Notes: a model not told the origin generated them from the sequence alone. DNA of 64,000 nucleotides from Vibrio litoralis DSM 17657 (GCF_000426765.1 NZ_AUFZ01000004.1:1-64000); one strand, 5' to 3'. Shown: positions 19,331-29,127, counted from the first letter of the stretch. Program-made: numbers and translations.

Positions 19331-19741
19331 ATGAAAAAGCTTATACAAAATATTGGGTTAGTAGCGGTATTGCTTGGTGTTACACCTTTAGCTCTTGCGG
19401 ATAATCGCGTTTGGGGTGATGACCAAGATGTTTCAGGTGGTACGGTGACAGCGAAGAAAATTCATGCAGATGCTAATGGCTGGCTGGTGGTACATCGAAC
19501 CGATAAAAATATGAAGCCTGGTCCTGTTGTTGGCTATTCACCCGTGAAAAGTGGTGAGAACCATGATGTTACGGCGATCTTAACCGAACCTGTAAAATCA
19601 GGGGATATGTTAATGCTGATGCTTCACGGTGAAGCCGGTGGTATGAAAACAGGCGTTTTTGAGTACACACTTGGTGCCAAAGAAGATGGCCCAGTTCGTG
19701 TTGATGGTAAATTAGTCATGGTGACCGTGACCGCTAAATAA
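19331..19741 (+). CDS. Secreted protein with DUF7282-like domain
   Basis: The 136-residue protein from the ATG at 19331 (preceded by AAGGGA) has a signal peptide (1-23, ending ALA). The mature part, with VTAKKIHADANGWLVVHR and later PVKSGDMLMLMLHGEAG, resembles the beta-sandwich DUF7282 repeats of exported proteins. An upstream extension to 19268 is rejected because it would put 21 polar residues before the signal peptide. Function is unknown. Confidence 0.75.
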   Translation: MKKLIQNIGLVAVLLGVTPLALADNRVWGDDQDVSGGTVTAKKIHADANGWLVVHRTDKNMKPGPVVGYSPVKSGENHDVTAILTEPVKSGDMLMLMLHGEAGGMKTGVFEYTLGAKEDGPVRVDGKLVMVTVTAK

Positions 19742-19820
19742 ACATTACAGAGAATATCGCCACCTTGAATAATATAAATAGGTGCCTATCTTCAACTCTG
19801 CTAAAATGAATGAGTATTCT

Positions 19821-19850
19821 AGGGCTGCCAGATGTGCAGCCCTTATTTAT
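19821..19850 (+). terminator. Rho-independent terminator
   Basis: The arms AGGGCTGC (19821-19828) and GCAGCCCT (19836-19843) enclose a 7-nt loop, followed by TATTTATT. Confidence 0.8.
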
Positions 19851-19880
19851 TGAAATGACCATTTAACCTTAGGAACGATT

Positions 19881-20363
19881 TTGACTAATAACGACATTTT
19901 ACGCCGTATCCGCTACGCTTTTGATTTTAAAGATGCTGAGATGATTGCCATCTACGCCGCTGCTGATCATGAAGTTTCACGTTCACAAATAAGCGCTTGG
20001 CTAAAAAAAGAAGAAGATGCGGATTTTGTAAAGTGTACCGATAAAGAGTTAGCAATTTTCCTAAATGGTTTAATTAACACTAAACGCGGTAAGCGAGAAG
20101 GTGAGCAGCCTCAACCGGAAAACCGTTTAACTAACAATATGATTTTCATGAAGTTGCGTATTGCACTGAACATGAAAGCAGAAGATATTTTAGAGACGCT
20201 GAAATTGGTCGATTTCAATTTAAGCAAGCACGAACTAAGCGCATTTTTCCGCAAGCCGGACAACAAGCATTACCGTGAGTGTAAAGATCAAATTTTACGT
20301 AACTTCTTGTTTGGTGTGCAGCGTCAATTGCGCCCGGAACATACTACTGAGTTTGAAGATTAA
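19881..20363 (+). CDS. DUF1456 (YehS-like) family protein
   Basis: The 160-residue cytoplasmic protein consists of two ~70-residue repeats of the DUF1456 type. Each starts with a NNDILRRIRYAFDF or NNMIFMKLRIALNM unit and ends near an acidic/basic YRECKDQILRNFL stretch. TTG at 19881 is the start, with AGGA 8 bases upstream. The family is widespread in gamma-proteobacteria and has no assigned function. A strong terminator follows. Confidence 0.85.
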   Translation: MTNNDILRRIRYAFDFKDAEMIAIYAAADHEVSRSQISAWLKKEEDADFVKCTDKELAIFLNGLINTKRGKREGEQPQPENRLTNNMIFMKLRIALNMKAEDILETLKLVDFNLSKHELSAFFRKPDNKHYRECKDQILRNFLFGVQRQLRPEHTTEFED

Positions 20364-20398
20364 GAAGTATTGTATATCCAGTACTTGGATCTAAATTT

Positions 20399-20445
20399 AA
20401 GGGCTGATAACCTGCACTTTTTCAGGTTACTTCAGCCCTTTGTCA
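20399..20445 (+). terminator. Rho-independent terminator
   Basis: A long stem of AAGGGCTGATAACCTG (20399-20414) pairs with CAGGTTA (20423-20429), C, and TTCAGCCCTT (20431-20440), around an 8-nt loop; a short T tract follows. Confidence 0.85.
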
Positions 20446-20470
20446 TTTCAGTCTATCAATGGTTTTTCCT

Positions 20471-21415
20471 ATGTCTCAATATACTTACATCGATATTCCA
20501 TTCAATTTCAGGCATACCTGCTGGTTTTGTGGTGAGCCCGCTGCCAAGGCTTTTGATTTACCGAGAAACCCGAAAAATATCCACTTCTTAGCCCATGAAC
20601 CGATGAGCATTCCTGCTTGTGATGAATGTGCAGTAGTCAGAGTTGCTAGTGACGTATCATCGATTTGGGCTGTGCGAGATCAAGTAAAGCGTTCTCTAAT
20701 GGATAAGTACTCCGATCATCTTGCCATCGGACAAAATTGGACCGAACAAGAACTGCAAGAATCTGAATTCTCAGGCGCATTACTTGGTGGCTTTGGCGAA
20801 AGTGCTTGGAAGATGTATGAAATCGCGAGAGATCGCCTTTCTTATCAAGGTTGGACGGTGGCGATTGATAGCATTCCCGTAGAAGGTGAAGATGAAACCT
20901 ATGGTTTTGAGTTTGATGGCGTGCGTTATATGTCGCTTAATACTTGTATCGAACACCTGATCAAATCATTACGTTTGGATAAAGAGTTATTGCCAAGCTT
21001 AGTTGACCTGCTTGGGCCAGAAAAACTCGATTACGCGCTAAAAATTGCCAAACTCAATAAAGCGATTATTGGTTATCAACGAGATAAGATTCTTGATGAA
21101 GTTCGCCAACAACTGGACGATCAAAATGAGATCGAAAGACAAGCCAGTTTTGCTGGAGATTACTCCCGAGTAGAAGCTGTTCATGTTGCAGATGGTGTCG
21201 CAACAGTGGAATCCATCCAATGGGCACTTAAAAACCAAATCATGACATTACCGTTATTATGCCAGCAAGAAGATGCATTTTTTGACGCTTTTGCTCATTT
21301 AGGCGGCCCGCAATGTTATCTCAACTATTACGGCTTGCAGCTGTATTTTGAAGCAAGACAAAACCCGCAATGGGTACAAGATAATGATCCTAATGCCGAG
21401 TGGTTTGTGGGGTAG
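20471..21415 (+). CDS. Hypothetical protein with N-terminal zinc-ribbon-like cysteines
   Basis: The 314-residue protein was not recognised. CWFCGEP near the N terminus and CDECAVVR about 35 residues later give a CxxC...CxxC pair that could bind zinc, as in HNH-type proteins, although no HNH core was seen. The rest is acidic and probably helical. The start at 20471 (MSQYTYIDIP) is preferred to one four codons earlier. It lies alone between a terminator and a GNAT gene. Confidence 0.7.
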   Translation: MSQYTYIDIPFNFRHTCWFCGEPAAKAFDLPRNPKNIHFLAHEPMSIPACDECAVVRVASDVSSIWAVRDQVKRSLMDKYSDHLAIGQNWTEQELQESEFSGALLGGFGESAWKMYEIARDRLSYQGWTVAIDSIPVEGEDETYGFEFDGVRYMSLNTCIEHLIKSLRLDKELLPSLVDLLGPEKLDYALKIAKLNKAIIGYQRDKILDEVRQQLDDQNEIERQASFAGDYSRVEAVHVADGVATVESIQWALKNQIMTLPLLCQQEDAFFDAFAHLGGPQCYLNYYGLQLYFEARQNPQWVQDNDPNAEWFVG

Positions 21416-21573
21416 AGAAGTGGCTGTTATTTTCTAATGCAGCCACTCATTAAAATTGTCATTTCTAATCTAATAATCACTTTCCTAATATCATCACAGT
21501 ACTATGTCTCAAAACATGGCAAATTGAAGTATTGAATCCGATAACATCTGTATGGAAACAGGACTAGACCGGT

Positions 21574-22104
21574 ATGGAAACTGAAAGACTCTATCTAAGC
21601 CCACCTCGTTTAAAAGACCAACCCGTTATGCTTGAAGCGATCTTAGAAAGTCAGGCTGAACTGAGTCAGTTTCTTGATTGGGTTCCTTTTGCTTTAACTG
21701 AAGAAGAATCGATAGAAGCGACCAAGCAAGCCATGGTTGATTTCAATCATTTTGAAAATGAATTGCGTTACTCCCTGTTAGATAAAAACTCAGGAAAGTT
21801 TGTTGGCATGATTGGACTGATTATTCGAGATAAAGGCGTCCCTTATTTTGAAATTGGTTATTGGTTGCGTAGCTCTTGTGTAGGGTTTGGCTATATCACT
21901 GAAGCCGTACAAGCGTTGGAGATTCATGCATTTGAGAATTTAAAAGCACAAAGGGTTGAGATTCGAGCTGCGGCGAGTAATAACAAAAGTCGTGCGGTTG
22001 CAGAGCGTGTTGGCTACCAATTAGAAGGCACGCTACATAACGAATGTCGACTTCCTTCTGGTGAACTTGATAATACCGTTATTTATGCCAAAACACGTTT
22101 GTAG
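21574..22104 (+). CDS. GNAT-family N-acetyltransferase (RimJ/RimL-like)
   Basis: The 176-residue protein has the RimJ/RimL arrangement: METERLYLSPPRLKD at the N terminus, YFEIGYWLRSSCVGFGYITEAV (acetyl-CoA-binding R/Q-x-x-G-x-G/A-type loop, here SSCVGFGY), and the C-terminal NNKSRAVAERVGYQLEGTL. It probably acetylates a protein N terminus or a small amine; the substrate is unknown. Confidence 0.85.
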   Translation: METERLYLSPPRLKDQPVMLEAILESQAELSQFLDWVPFALTEEESIEATKQAMVDFNHFENELRYSLLDKNSGKFVGMIGLIIRDKGVPYFEIGYWLRSSCVGFGYITEAVQALEIHAFENLKAQRVEIRAAASNNKSRAVAERVGYQLEGTLHNECRLPSGELDNTVIYAKTRL

Positions 22105-22209
22105 TAGGGAAATGTTTACAGAGAGAGGAGAGTTTTCTTAAAAAGCTTGTTGCTGATATGTTGCTCAATTGTTTATCATGGTGCTTCATTCATAAATTGA
22201 TACATTTAA

Positions 22210-23415
22210 ATGCATTCTCTCGTTCATAAGATTTCTTCTCATAGTCAAAAAGTCTTTTCTCGTATCTTGCTACAACTTGGTATTAATCATGCCCGTAGTC
22301 AGGCGATTTCAACCATTCCTCTTGCTGAGCGAATGAAAGTCGCATTAACTGCATTCATTGCTATTTTTATCGTGGTGTTGGTGAGCCAGCAAGTACAAGA
22401 TCAAGATGCCATGTTGGTGTTGCTCGGTTCGATGGGCGCTTCTTCTGTTATCTTGTTTGCTCTGCCGAGTAGTCCATTAGCTAAGCCTTGGCCGTTTTTG
22501 GTGGGTCATTCGATGTCGGCGGTGATTGGTTTTGTCTTGACGTTTTTTATGTCTGATTTAGCTTTGCTAGCCGCGACGACCATTGCTTGCGTGTTGATGG
22601 TGATGTATATCTTAGAATGTATGCATCCTCCGGCAGCAGCCACCGCGTTAGTGCCTGTTCTTGCAGCGCAACATACCGATGTCGAGATCAATATTCTCTA
22701 TCCTATTCTGATTAATATAGTGGTGTTTTTCATCGCTAGTCAGGTACTCAATCGTTTAATCATGAAAAGGCGCTGGCTACCACCTAAACCTCACTATGAT
22801 CCGGTGCATCTGCATAATGATCACACACCATTGAAACGTTTGGGTTTGCAATCGGAAGATTTAATGCAGGCCATTAACAGTTTTGACAGTGTATTAGCAG
22901 TCAGCCAAGAAGAATTAGAATCGATTTACCAACAGGCACAAAAACTCGCTTATCAACGCCGTAGCGGTGAAATTTTAAGTCGAGATATTATGTCTGCCGA
23001 TGTCATCACTGTCGGGGAAGATATGCCACTTGGCATGGCGTGGAAGATCTTACACAAGCATAAAATCAGCATGCTACCTGTGGTGAATGAAGAGCGTGAA
23101 TTACTTGGCGTGATCTCTAGTGTCGACTTTTTGAAGAATTTGTCCGTACCAAGCTATGCAGGGTTATTGAAACACTTGAACCGTATGCTGGTAAAACGCA
23201 AGCACCGAAAAGAAGTGAATAATAAAGTAAAGGATTTGATGGTAACGGATGTGATCGCAGTGAAAGATACCGACCATATCGTGGCATTGGTTCCACTGCT
23301 TTCCGATATCGGTTTACACCATATTCCGGTTTTGGATTCTGAGCAAAAGCTATGCGGCATCATTACGCAATCTGATCTGATAGGCGCGCTGTATTCAGTG
23401 AACCAGAAATCATAA
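22210..23415 (+). CDS. HPP-family membrane protein with tandem CBS domains
   Basis: The 401-residue protein has an N-terminal HPP domain with four or five membrane helices (about 45-185) including LECMHPPAAATALVPVLA, which holds the HPP motif. A C-terminal CBS pair follows (about 255-400: LSRDIMSADVITV, LPVVNEERELLGVISSVDF, KDLMVTDVIAV, HIPVLDSEQKLCGIITQSDL). CBS pairs usually bind adenine nucleotides. Some HPP proteins are nitrite carriers; the role here is unknown. Confidence 0.87.
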   Translation: MHSLVHKISSHSQKVFSRILLQLGINHARSQAISTIPLAERMKVALTAFIAIFIVVLVSQQVQDQDAMLVLLGSMGASSVILFALPSSPLAKPWPFLVGHSMSAVIGFVLTFFMSDLALLAATTIACVLMVMYILECMHPPAAATALVPVLAAQHTDVEINILYPILINIVVFFIASQVLNRLIMKRRWLPPKPHYDPVHLHNDHTPLKRLGLQSEDLMQAINSFDSVLAVSQEELESIYQQAQKLAYQRRSGEILSRDIMSADVITVGEDMPLGMAWKILHKHKISMLPVVNEERELLGVISSVDFLKNLSVPSYAGLLKHLNRMLVKRKHRKEVNNKVKDLMVTDVIAVKDTDHIVALVPLLSDIGLHHIPVLDSEQKLCGIITQSDLIGALYSVNQKS

Positions 23416-23485
23416 GATCGCTGTATTTCAGCTTGAGTTTTTTCATTCTTCACCTTCAATAAGCAATTGGCGTAATGTACTCACC

Positions 23486-24517
23486 TTAAATCCTTTTATC
23501 TTCCGACAGCAAAGATTTACCTAAAAAGGCTGGCAGTAAATAGAGTAGGGTGAGTCGAATAATATGGTTCATCATTACAAAGGCTGGCTCTAATCCTAGT
23601 AGTATGGCGACCGCAGTCATCGACTCTAGGCTGCCCGGCACCCAAGATAAAGCCAGTACCGAGAATGAAATGTTGAGCAGTTGGCTGAAGATCAGCGCCA
23701 TCACTAGCGTGACACTGCAACTGAGTAACGTCACCATCACACCAGAGCGAACACTATCGATGGTTTCTTGTAGCGTAATCCCTTGCATTCTGAGCCCCAC
23801 AAAGCCACCAATCAGTGCCATTGAAATCAGTAAAAATAACTCCGGCATTTGGTAGATGTATTGGGGTAATGCTGAATTTAAACCTGCGGTGATCAGCATT
23901 GCCGTTAACATAAATGGTGCTGGTATGCCGATTTTATCGAGTAGTATTCCCGCGGCGAGTGCAGCAAGGCTAATTCCAAATAAAAGCAGATAAGAAGCAC
24001 TTTGTACCTGGGTCAGTAACTCAGTAGGTGCTTCGGGGGTCGCCTGATTAAACATCGCAATAATACTGGCTAGAACCATTAAGAAGATCAGCCGAATTGA
24101 GTGGGTGAAAATCACTCGATAAGACGGTTTTTCTTGCGCATCGGTCATCACAATTATTGCAGCCAAAGCACCGGGAACCGCACCGAGAAAAGCTTCTGTA
24201 CGACTCCAATTACAACGTTTGGTTAGCCAGAAATAGCCAATAACAATCTGGCTAGTCATACAGCATAAAAGCCCAATTAAGACGCCAATACTTAAACTTG
24301 AAAACCAATCATTGATATTGATGATTGCACCGATGCTGATGCCTAGCACAATTTGAATAACCGTGAGCATCTGCTTGGGAAATGAGAGTTTTGGATACAC
24401 GCGACCGGCAATTAAAACCGCCAGCATTGCCCCGAGCATTTCGCCAATAGGAATGTGGGTTAAATAGCCAATTAACCCACCGAGTAGCGCAATAATAAAA
24501 GTCATCAAAGTTGGCAT
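23486..24517 (-). CDS. AbrB-family membrane protein (putative transporter)
   Basis: The 343-residue protein has about ten membrane segments and the duplicated AbrB/ammonia-monooxygenase-like fold (LIGYLTHIPIGEMLGAMLAV in the first half, ILLDKIGIPAPFMLTAMLITAG in the second). The family is distinct from the AbrB DNA-binding regulator. Substrate unknown. The gene is convergent with the HPP-CBS gene and followed by none on its strand. Confidence 0.8.
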   Translation of the reverse strand: MPTLMTFIIALLGGLIGYLTHIPIGEMLGAMLAVLIAGRVYPKLSFPKQMLTVIQIVLGISIGAIININDWFSSLSIGVLIGLLCCMTSQIVIGYFWLTKRCNWSRTEAFLGAVPGALAAIIVMTDAQEKPSYRVIFTHSIRLIFLMVLASIIAMFNQATPEAPTELLTQVQSASYLLLFGISLAALAAGILLDKIGIPAPFMLTAMLITAGLNSALPQYIYQMPELFLLISMALIGGFVGLRMQGITLQETIDSVRSGVMVTLLSCSVTLVMALIFSQLLNISFSVLALSWVPGSLESMTAVAILLGLEPAFVMMNHIIRLTLLYLLPAFLGKSLLSEDKRI

Positions 24518-24566
24518 GTTTATTTCAGTATTCTGCTTAGAGATAGATTGGTTATTTAGAACAAGC

Positions 24567-25424
24567 TTATTGATAAGGCTTAAATTGCATTAAATCATCA
24601 TATTGCAATGTGAGATTTAATGCTTGGCAGCTTGCTTGTGCATTAATCCATTTGTTGTGTTCACCGTTCTCGATAAATTGTGGAATGGTTAAACCTAAGT
24701 GCCTTGCCATGGCTTGATAATACTCTTCACGGCTAGGGTGCGAATGTGCTGCTAAGTGAAGTACTTTTTGAGATGGCCAGCGGTTTATGAGCGAATGAAT
24801 CGCGGTGATAATGTCATGCTGGTGGATCAGGTTTACTGGCGTTAATCCATTTTCTAAAGGCTGACCTGTGGATTTATAGCGTTTGACAATATGCTTGGCT
24901 GGATGACGATCTGGCCCAATTAAACCGGATAGACGCAACACGACTAGGTTATCTTGCCACTCTTCCCTTAACCAATTTTCTAACCATACATGAGCATGAC
25001 CAGATTCCGTATTCGGCGCGGTTGGTGTGTCTTCGGTTATCTCGCCTTGGCAATCGGCATAAACCCCTGTGGTGCTGATAAATAATACCTTTTTAGCGCC
25101 AGCTTGTTTTGCAATATGCGATAAGCTCTGTATTTTTCGTTTGAAATCTTCGGCACTATTAGGGTAACGACCTGGTGGTACATTGATCACCAGTAGATCT
25201 GTGGCAAAAGCCTGTTGTAGGGCGGCTTGCTGTTGAGTGTCTAGTTGGTTCTCATCTACAGGTAAAACCAAAGGCAAACCTTGAATGCCAACGGTCGCTA
25301 ATGCTTGAGCATCGATATGAGATTGTTTGGTGCCGTAAACATTAAAACCTTGCTGAACCAGAGATTTTGCCACTGCGAGCCCAAGCCAGCCGCAGCCACA
25401 GATGGTGATTTGTTGTTTATCCAT
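24567..25424 (-). CDS. NAD-dependent epimerase/dehydratase-like (YeeZ-type) protein
   Basis: The 285-residue extended-SDR protein opens with the nucleotide-binding motif ITICGCGWLGLAVAKSL and has VLFISTTGVYADCQG with the YxxxK-like region altered. The start at 25424 (MDKQQITICG) is chosen because the family starts there; an ATG four codons upstream (25436) is also possible, and longer starts overlap the divergent acetyltransferase. Substrate not known. Confidence 0.8.
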   Translation of the reverse strand: MDKQQITICGCGWLGLAVAKSLVQQGFNVYGTKQSHIDAQALATVGIQGLPLVLPVDENQLDTQQQAALQQAFATDLLVINVPPGRYPNSAEDFKRKIQSLSHIAKQAGAKKVLFISTTGVYADCQGEITEDTPTAPNTESGHAHVWLENWLREEWQDNLVVLRLSGLIGPDRHPAKHIVKRYKSTGQPLENGLTPVNLIHQHDIITAIHSLINRWPSQKVLHLAAHSHPSREEYYQAMARHLGLTIPQFIENGEHNKWINAQASCQALNLTLQYDDLMQFKPYQ

Positions 25425-25458
25425 ATCGTTTTTCATCCAAATTGAGTTAAATCGTACT

Positions 25459-26040
25459 ATGTCCCAAACCATTAATGATTTTACCGTAAAAACTTTGATT
25501 GATAGTGAATTGATCGAGCAGCAAATGCAATGCAAAGAATGGCTTTATGACTTTAATCATTCACGCCCAAAAGAGCAGGATCTAAGAAAAGAATTGCTGG
25601 GCAAAATTTTGAATAACTACCAAGGCACTCATATTGAGCCGCCATTTTTATGTGATATGGGAAGAAACTTCACCATAGGCAAAGGTGGCTTTATCAATTA
25701 TGGCTTAACGGTATTGGATATTGCCCCCGTTACGATTGGTGACTACGTATTGATTGCGCCGAATGTGCAACTTTGTGCGGCAAGTCATCCGATTATCTTA
25801 CGTGAGCGTATTGAACCGTTCGCTTGTGGCGATCCGATTACCATTGGTGATTGTGTCTGGATTGGCGCCGGTGTGATTGTATTGGGTGGCGTAAACATTG
25901 GCAGTAACAGTGTGATTGGCGCAGGCAGTGTGGTGACAAAAGATATTCCCGACAATGTGATTGCAGTGGGTAACCCATGTCGAGTGATTAAAACCATCGA
26001 TCATGGCAAAATGCCTACTCAGAAGATATTGATGCTCTAA
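25459..26040 (+). CDS. maa: Sugar O-acetyltransferase (Maa/LacA family)
   Basis: The 193-residue left-handed beta-helix enzyme transfers acetyl from acetyl-CoA to a sugar hydroxyl. Hexapeptide repeats run from MGRNFTIGKGGFINYGLTVL to IGAGSVVTKDIPDNVIAVGNPCRVI; LIAPNVQLCAASHPI carries the catalytic His. The N-terminal Maa cap domain is present (LIDSELIEQQMQCKEWLYDF). The 57-bp upstream extension lies on top of the divergent gene and is rejected. Confidence 0.87.
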   Translation: MSQTINDFTVKTLIDSELIEQQMQCKEWLYDFNHSRPKEQDLRKELLGKILNNYQGTHIEPPFLCDMGRNFTIGKGGFINYGLTVLDIAPVTIGDYVLIAPNVQLCAASHPIILRERIEPFACGDPITIGDCVWIGAGVIVLGGVNIGSNSVIGAGSVVTKDIPDNVIAVGNPCRVIKTIDHGKMPTQKILML

Positions 26041-26076
26041 TCGAAAAGTATCAGCTCGAAGGTTGGGATTAATCCG

Positions 26077-26478
26077 TTGTCAGAATCAAAGAACACTCAA
26101 ACATTAATGCTTATTCGAGGTTTGCCGGGATCGGGGAAATCCACATTAGCTAAACAGTTATCGCAAGAACAAGGCTCAGTACATTTAGAGACCGATATGT
26201 ACTTTGTTGAAGCGGATGGCGAATATCGTTTTAACCCGTTAAAGCTCGAACAAGCGCATCAATGGTGTCAGCAACAAACCGAACACCATTTAAAACAAGG
26301 TCAGTCAGTGATTGTGTCGAATACTTTCGTGCGTCACTGGGAAATGAAAGCCTATAAAGAGATTGCTAAGAGTTGTCAGGTGGAATTAGTGATCCATGTA
26401 TGTAAAGAAAACTACGGCAGCATTCATGATATAGAGGCGACTACTATCGCCAAAATGAAAGCCAAATGGCAGCCTTAA
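26077..26478 (+). CDS. P-loop ATP/GTP-binding protein (AAA_33/kinase-like)
   Basis: The 133-residue protein has a clear Walker A, IRGLPGSGKSTLAKQL (residues 13-28), followed by HLETDMYFVEADGEY, typical of small zeta-toxin/kinase-like NTPases related to polynucleotide kinase. A TTG start (26077) is used; the ribosome binding site is weak, and an ATG at codon 11 is the alternative. It follows maa by 36 bp. Substrate unknown. Confidence 0.75.
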   Translation: MSESKNTQTLMLIRGLPGSGKSTLAKQLSQEQGSVHLETDMYFVEADGEYRFNPLKLEQAHQWCQQQTEHHLKQGQSVIVSNTFVRHWEMKAYKEIAKSCQVELVIHVCKENYGSIHDIEATTIAKMKAKWQP

Positions 26479-26486
26479 ATCGCAAT

Positions 26487-27494
26487 CTACCCCATTGGGA
26501 ATAGGTTTTGATTTCGCCATTGACTGGGTGTTTGTTTAAACCAAGCTTTAAAATTTCGACTAAAAACAGCTAATTCACTATAGCCTAGTTTTAATGCGAT
26601 CATCGTCAGGGATAACTGTGGCTGTTGCAGCAACTTGATGGCTTCTTGTTGTCGTACTTGCTCGATAATTTCTCGGTAACTGGTATTTTTTTCCGTTAAT
26701 AGACGTTGTAATTTCTTCGGGTGGATTCCCATGCAAAGCGCAATATTATTTTTATTACACTCTCCAGTTGCTAGTAATGATTTAATTGTTTGATGAATAA
26801 ATTCAGTCGCGTTAACACTAGGCTTTGATTGAACCAAATTTTCACTCGAAAACGTTAGATTCAGTTCACCAGTAGACGTCGCTGGTTTTTGTATTACTAA
26901 AGATTTTGGCAAATAAATGGCATCTTGCTCTGCATTAAACACCATCTTGCAGCCAAACTTGTCTTCAAAATAGCGGGTATCTTGCTGAGGGATAGGTTGC
27001 TTAAAAGTCATTTTATGTACGGTCGCTTGGTAACCGAGCAAATCAGAAAAAATATTAAAACAAGCGGCTAAGGTAAATTGAGCTTTTTGAGCAGTAAAGT
27101 AACGTTGATGAAGATGGTTAAATTCAACTTTATAGTGATTTTCGGTTGGAGTGATGGCTAATGAAAAGCCTTCAGCGTGGAGATGAATGTATTTATTTAA
27201 ACAACCTAATGCTTGCAATATCGAACCTTGACGCAGCATATAGTTTTTCATCATCCCTAAATTTTGTACTCTTTGCTTTAATCCTAGCTCTAAGCCAAAC
27301 ATATCGTTATCACATTCAATTTTCGCAAGCTCTAATGCTTTTAAAAAATGTTCATAGTAGATAAATGTATCAGGGTCTCTTAATTGGCTTTGAACAACAC
27401 CGGCGCTTTTTAACAGTAATGTTGGGTTTTGACCATAACTTTTGACAACCTCTTCAAAGCCTTCTAAGCAAGCGGCACGAATAAAACAAGTCAT
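26487..27494 (-). CDS. AraC-family transcriptional regulator
   Basis: The 335-residue protein has an N-terminal arabinose-binding-like sensory domain of the OruR/ArgR-type (about 15-190) and a C-terminal AraC DNA-binding domain (about 230-330: NNIALCMGIHPKKLQRLL and IALKLGYSELAVFSRNFKAWF). It is divergent from the aldehyde dehydrogenase/GMC genes, and two direct repeats 21 bp apart lie in the shared gap. It is the likely activator of these genes; this is inference. Confidence 0.88.
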   Translation of the reverse strand: MTCFIRAACLEGFEEVVKSYGQNPTLLLKSAGVVQSQLRDPDTFIYYEHFLKALELAKIECDNDMFGLELGLKQRVQNLGMMKNYMLRQGSILQALGCLNKYIHLHAEGFSLAITPTENHYKVEFNHLHQRYFTAQKAQFTLAACFNIFSDLLGYQATVHKMTFKQPIPQQDTRYFEDKFGCKMVFNAEQDAIYLPKSLVIQKPATSTGELNLTFSSENLVQSKPSVNATEFIHQTIKSLLATGECNKNNIALCMGIHPKKLQRLLTEKNTSYREIIEQVRQQEAIKLLQQPQLSLTMIALKLGYSELAVFSRNFKAWFKQTPSQWRNQNLFPMG

Positions 27495-27551
27495 GTATTT
27501 TACCTCCGATGTTAAGCCAATGTGATCAAATTCTACTTATTGTTCTTTCAT

Positions 27552-27587
27552 GTCCTAAATAATCAAGTGTGCGTCCTAAAAAGTCAA
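27552..27587. promoter_or_regulatory. Tandem direct repeat, candidate AraC operator
   Basis: GTCCTAAATAATCAA (27552-27566) and GTCCTAAAAAGTCAA (27573-27587) start 21 bp apart, which puts both on the same DNA face, as expected for two half-sites of an AraC-type dimer. They lie between the divergent AraC gene and the aldehyde dehydrogenase gene, about 90 bp before the latter. Confidence 0.6.
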
Positions 27588-27678
27588 ATCGATTGCTCTG
27601 TCTTAATATAAACTGAATCATATATTGATAATTTTAAAGATATGAAATCGAGAAAAACCAGCATTGAGGTAACGTAAT

Positions 27679-29127
27679 ATGAATCAAACCGCAGAACAGC
27701 TTTTAGAAGAAAACCCAATCGAGAACAGTGTGATGCTTCAAGAAGCATTAACACTTCAAAAGCAAGCATTTAATCAGTATGGGCAGGAAAGTTATCAAGA
27801 GCGTAAAGCGCATTTGCAAAGCCTAAAAAGCCTTCTTATGGATAACCGTGAAGCGATTTCAGAGGCAATTAATAAGGACTACGGAAATCGTTCTCATCAT
27901 GAAACGTTATTTGCGGAGGTGATTACGGTTGCTGATGATATTTCATCGACGATTAAGCATTTAAAGAAATGGATGAAAGTACAACGACGTAAAGTTGATC
28001 ATACCGTTTATTTTGGTGCGAAAAACCGAGTGATTCCTCAAGCTATTGGTGTCGTTGGATTTATTGTTCCATGGAATTTCCCAATTAACTTAAGTTTTTC
28101 CGGTTTATCTGCCGCTTTTGCTGCGGGTAACCGTGCGATGGTAAAAATGTCAGAAAATTCGATTCACTTAACTGAATTATTGAAAGAACTTACGCCGAAA
28201 TATTTCAAGCCAGAAAAGTTACAGTTCTTTACTGAAACAGGGACGGTTGGTATTGAGTTTTCGAAGTTACCTTTTGATCATTTAATGTTTACGGGCTCAG
28301 GAGCAACTGGTCGTAAAGTGATGGCCGCTTGTGCTGAGAACTTAACCCCTGTGACATTAGAACTGGGCGGTAAGTCTCCAGCGGTGATCGATCCTAAGTA
28401 CCCAATGACGAAGGCCGTTGAGCGTATTATGTTTGTAAAACAGTTCAACGCTGGGCAAATTTGTACTAACGTTGATTATACGTTTGTTCATGAAACACAA
28501 CGCGAAGCGTTTATTAAAGAGTCTGAAAAATGGGTCGTAAAACATTGCCCTGACATTCAGCATAAAGATTACACCTCAATTATTGATGACACCGCTTTCC
28601 AACGTTTGTTGGACACAGTTGAAGATGCCAAGAATAAAGGGGCAACAGTTGTCAATTTAAGTAATCAACCAGCCGATCCCGTTACACGTAAGTTTCCCGT
28701 AACCTTCATTCTGGATGCCACCGACGACATGATCATTTCGCAACGGGAGACCTTTGGCCCGATTTTAATGGTGAAGACTTATCAGCAACCAGAAGAGGTC
28801 ATTGATTATATTATTCAACGTGATCGCCCATTAGCCTTCTACCCATTTAGCAATGATAAAGTTTTGGTCGATCGTTATATTCAATCGGTCTTATCCGGTG
28901 GCGTATCAGTGAATGATGCATTATTCCATGTCGGTCAGCACGATTTGCCATTTGGCGGGATTGGCGGCAGTGGTATGGGGCATTACCACGGTTATGAAGG
29001 GTTCTTGACCTTTTCGAAATTACGTCCGGTCTTTTACCAAGCCAGTTTTTCGAGCATTAAGTTTATGGCTCCCCCTTATGGAAAATTCGCCACAAGAGTG
29101 ATGAACTTAATGGCGAAAATTAAATAA
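27679..29127 (+). CDS. Aldehyde dehydrogenase (coniferyl-aldehyde dehydrogenase-like)
   Basis: The 482-residue NAD(P)-dependent aldehyde dehydrogenase has catalytic C262 (FNAGQICTNVDY) and general base E228 (TLELGGKSPA), 34 residues apart as in the superfamily. The cofactor-loop text is GVVGFIVPWNFPINL and FTGSGATGRKVM. The sequence resembles the CalB/YwdH-like subfamily, which accepts aromatic or long-chain aldehydes and has a membrane-facing C terminus. It lies 63 bp before a GMC-type oxidoreductase, suggesting a two-step alcohol-to-acid pathway. Confidence 0.9.
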   Translation: MNQTAEQLLEENPIENSVMLQEALTLQKQAFNQYGQESYQERKAHLQSLKSLLMDNREAISEAINKDYGNRSHHETLFAEVITVADDISSTIKHLKKWMKVQRRKVDHTVYFGAKNRVIPQAIGVVGFIVPWNFPINLSFSGLSAAFAAGNRAMVKMSENSIHLTELLKELTPKYFKPEKLQFFTETGTVGIEFSKLPFDHLMFTGSGATGRKVMAACAENLTPVTLELGGKSPAVIDPKYPMTKAVERIMFVKQFNAGQICTNVDYTFVHETQREAFIKESEKWVVKHCPDIQHKDYTSIIDDTAFQRLLDTVEDAKNKGATVVNLSNQPADPVTRKFPVTFILDATDDMIISQRETFGPILMVKTYQQPEEVIDYIIQRDRPLAFYPFSNDKVLVDRYIQSVLSGGVSVNDALFHVGQHDLPFGGIGGSGMGHYHGYEGFLTFSKLRPVFYQASFSSIKFMAPPYGKFATRVMNLMAKIK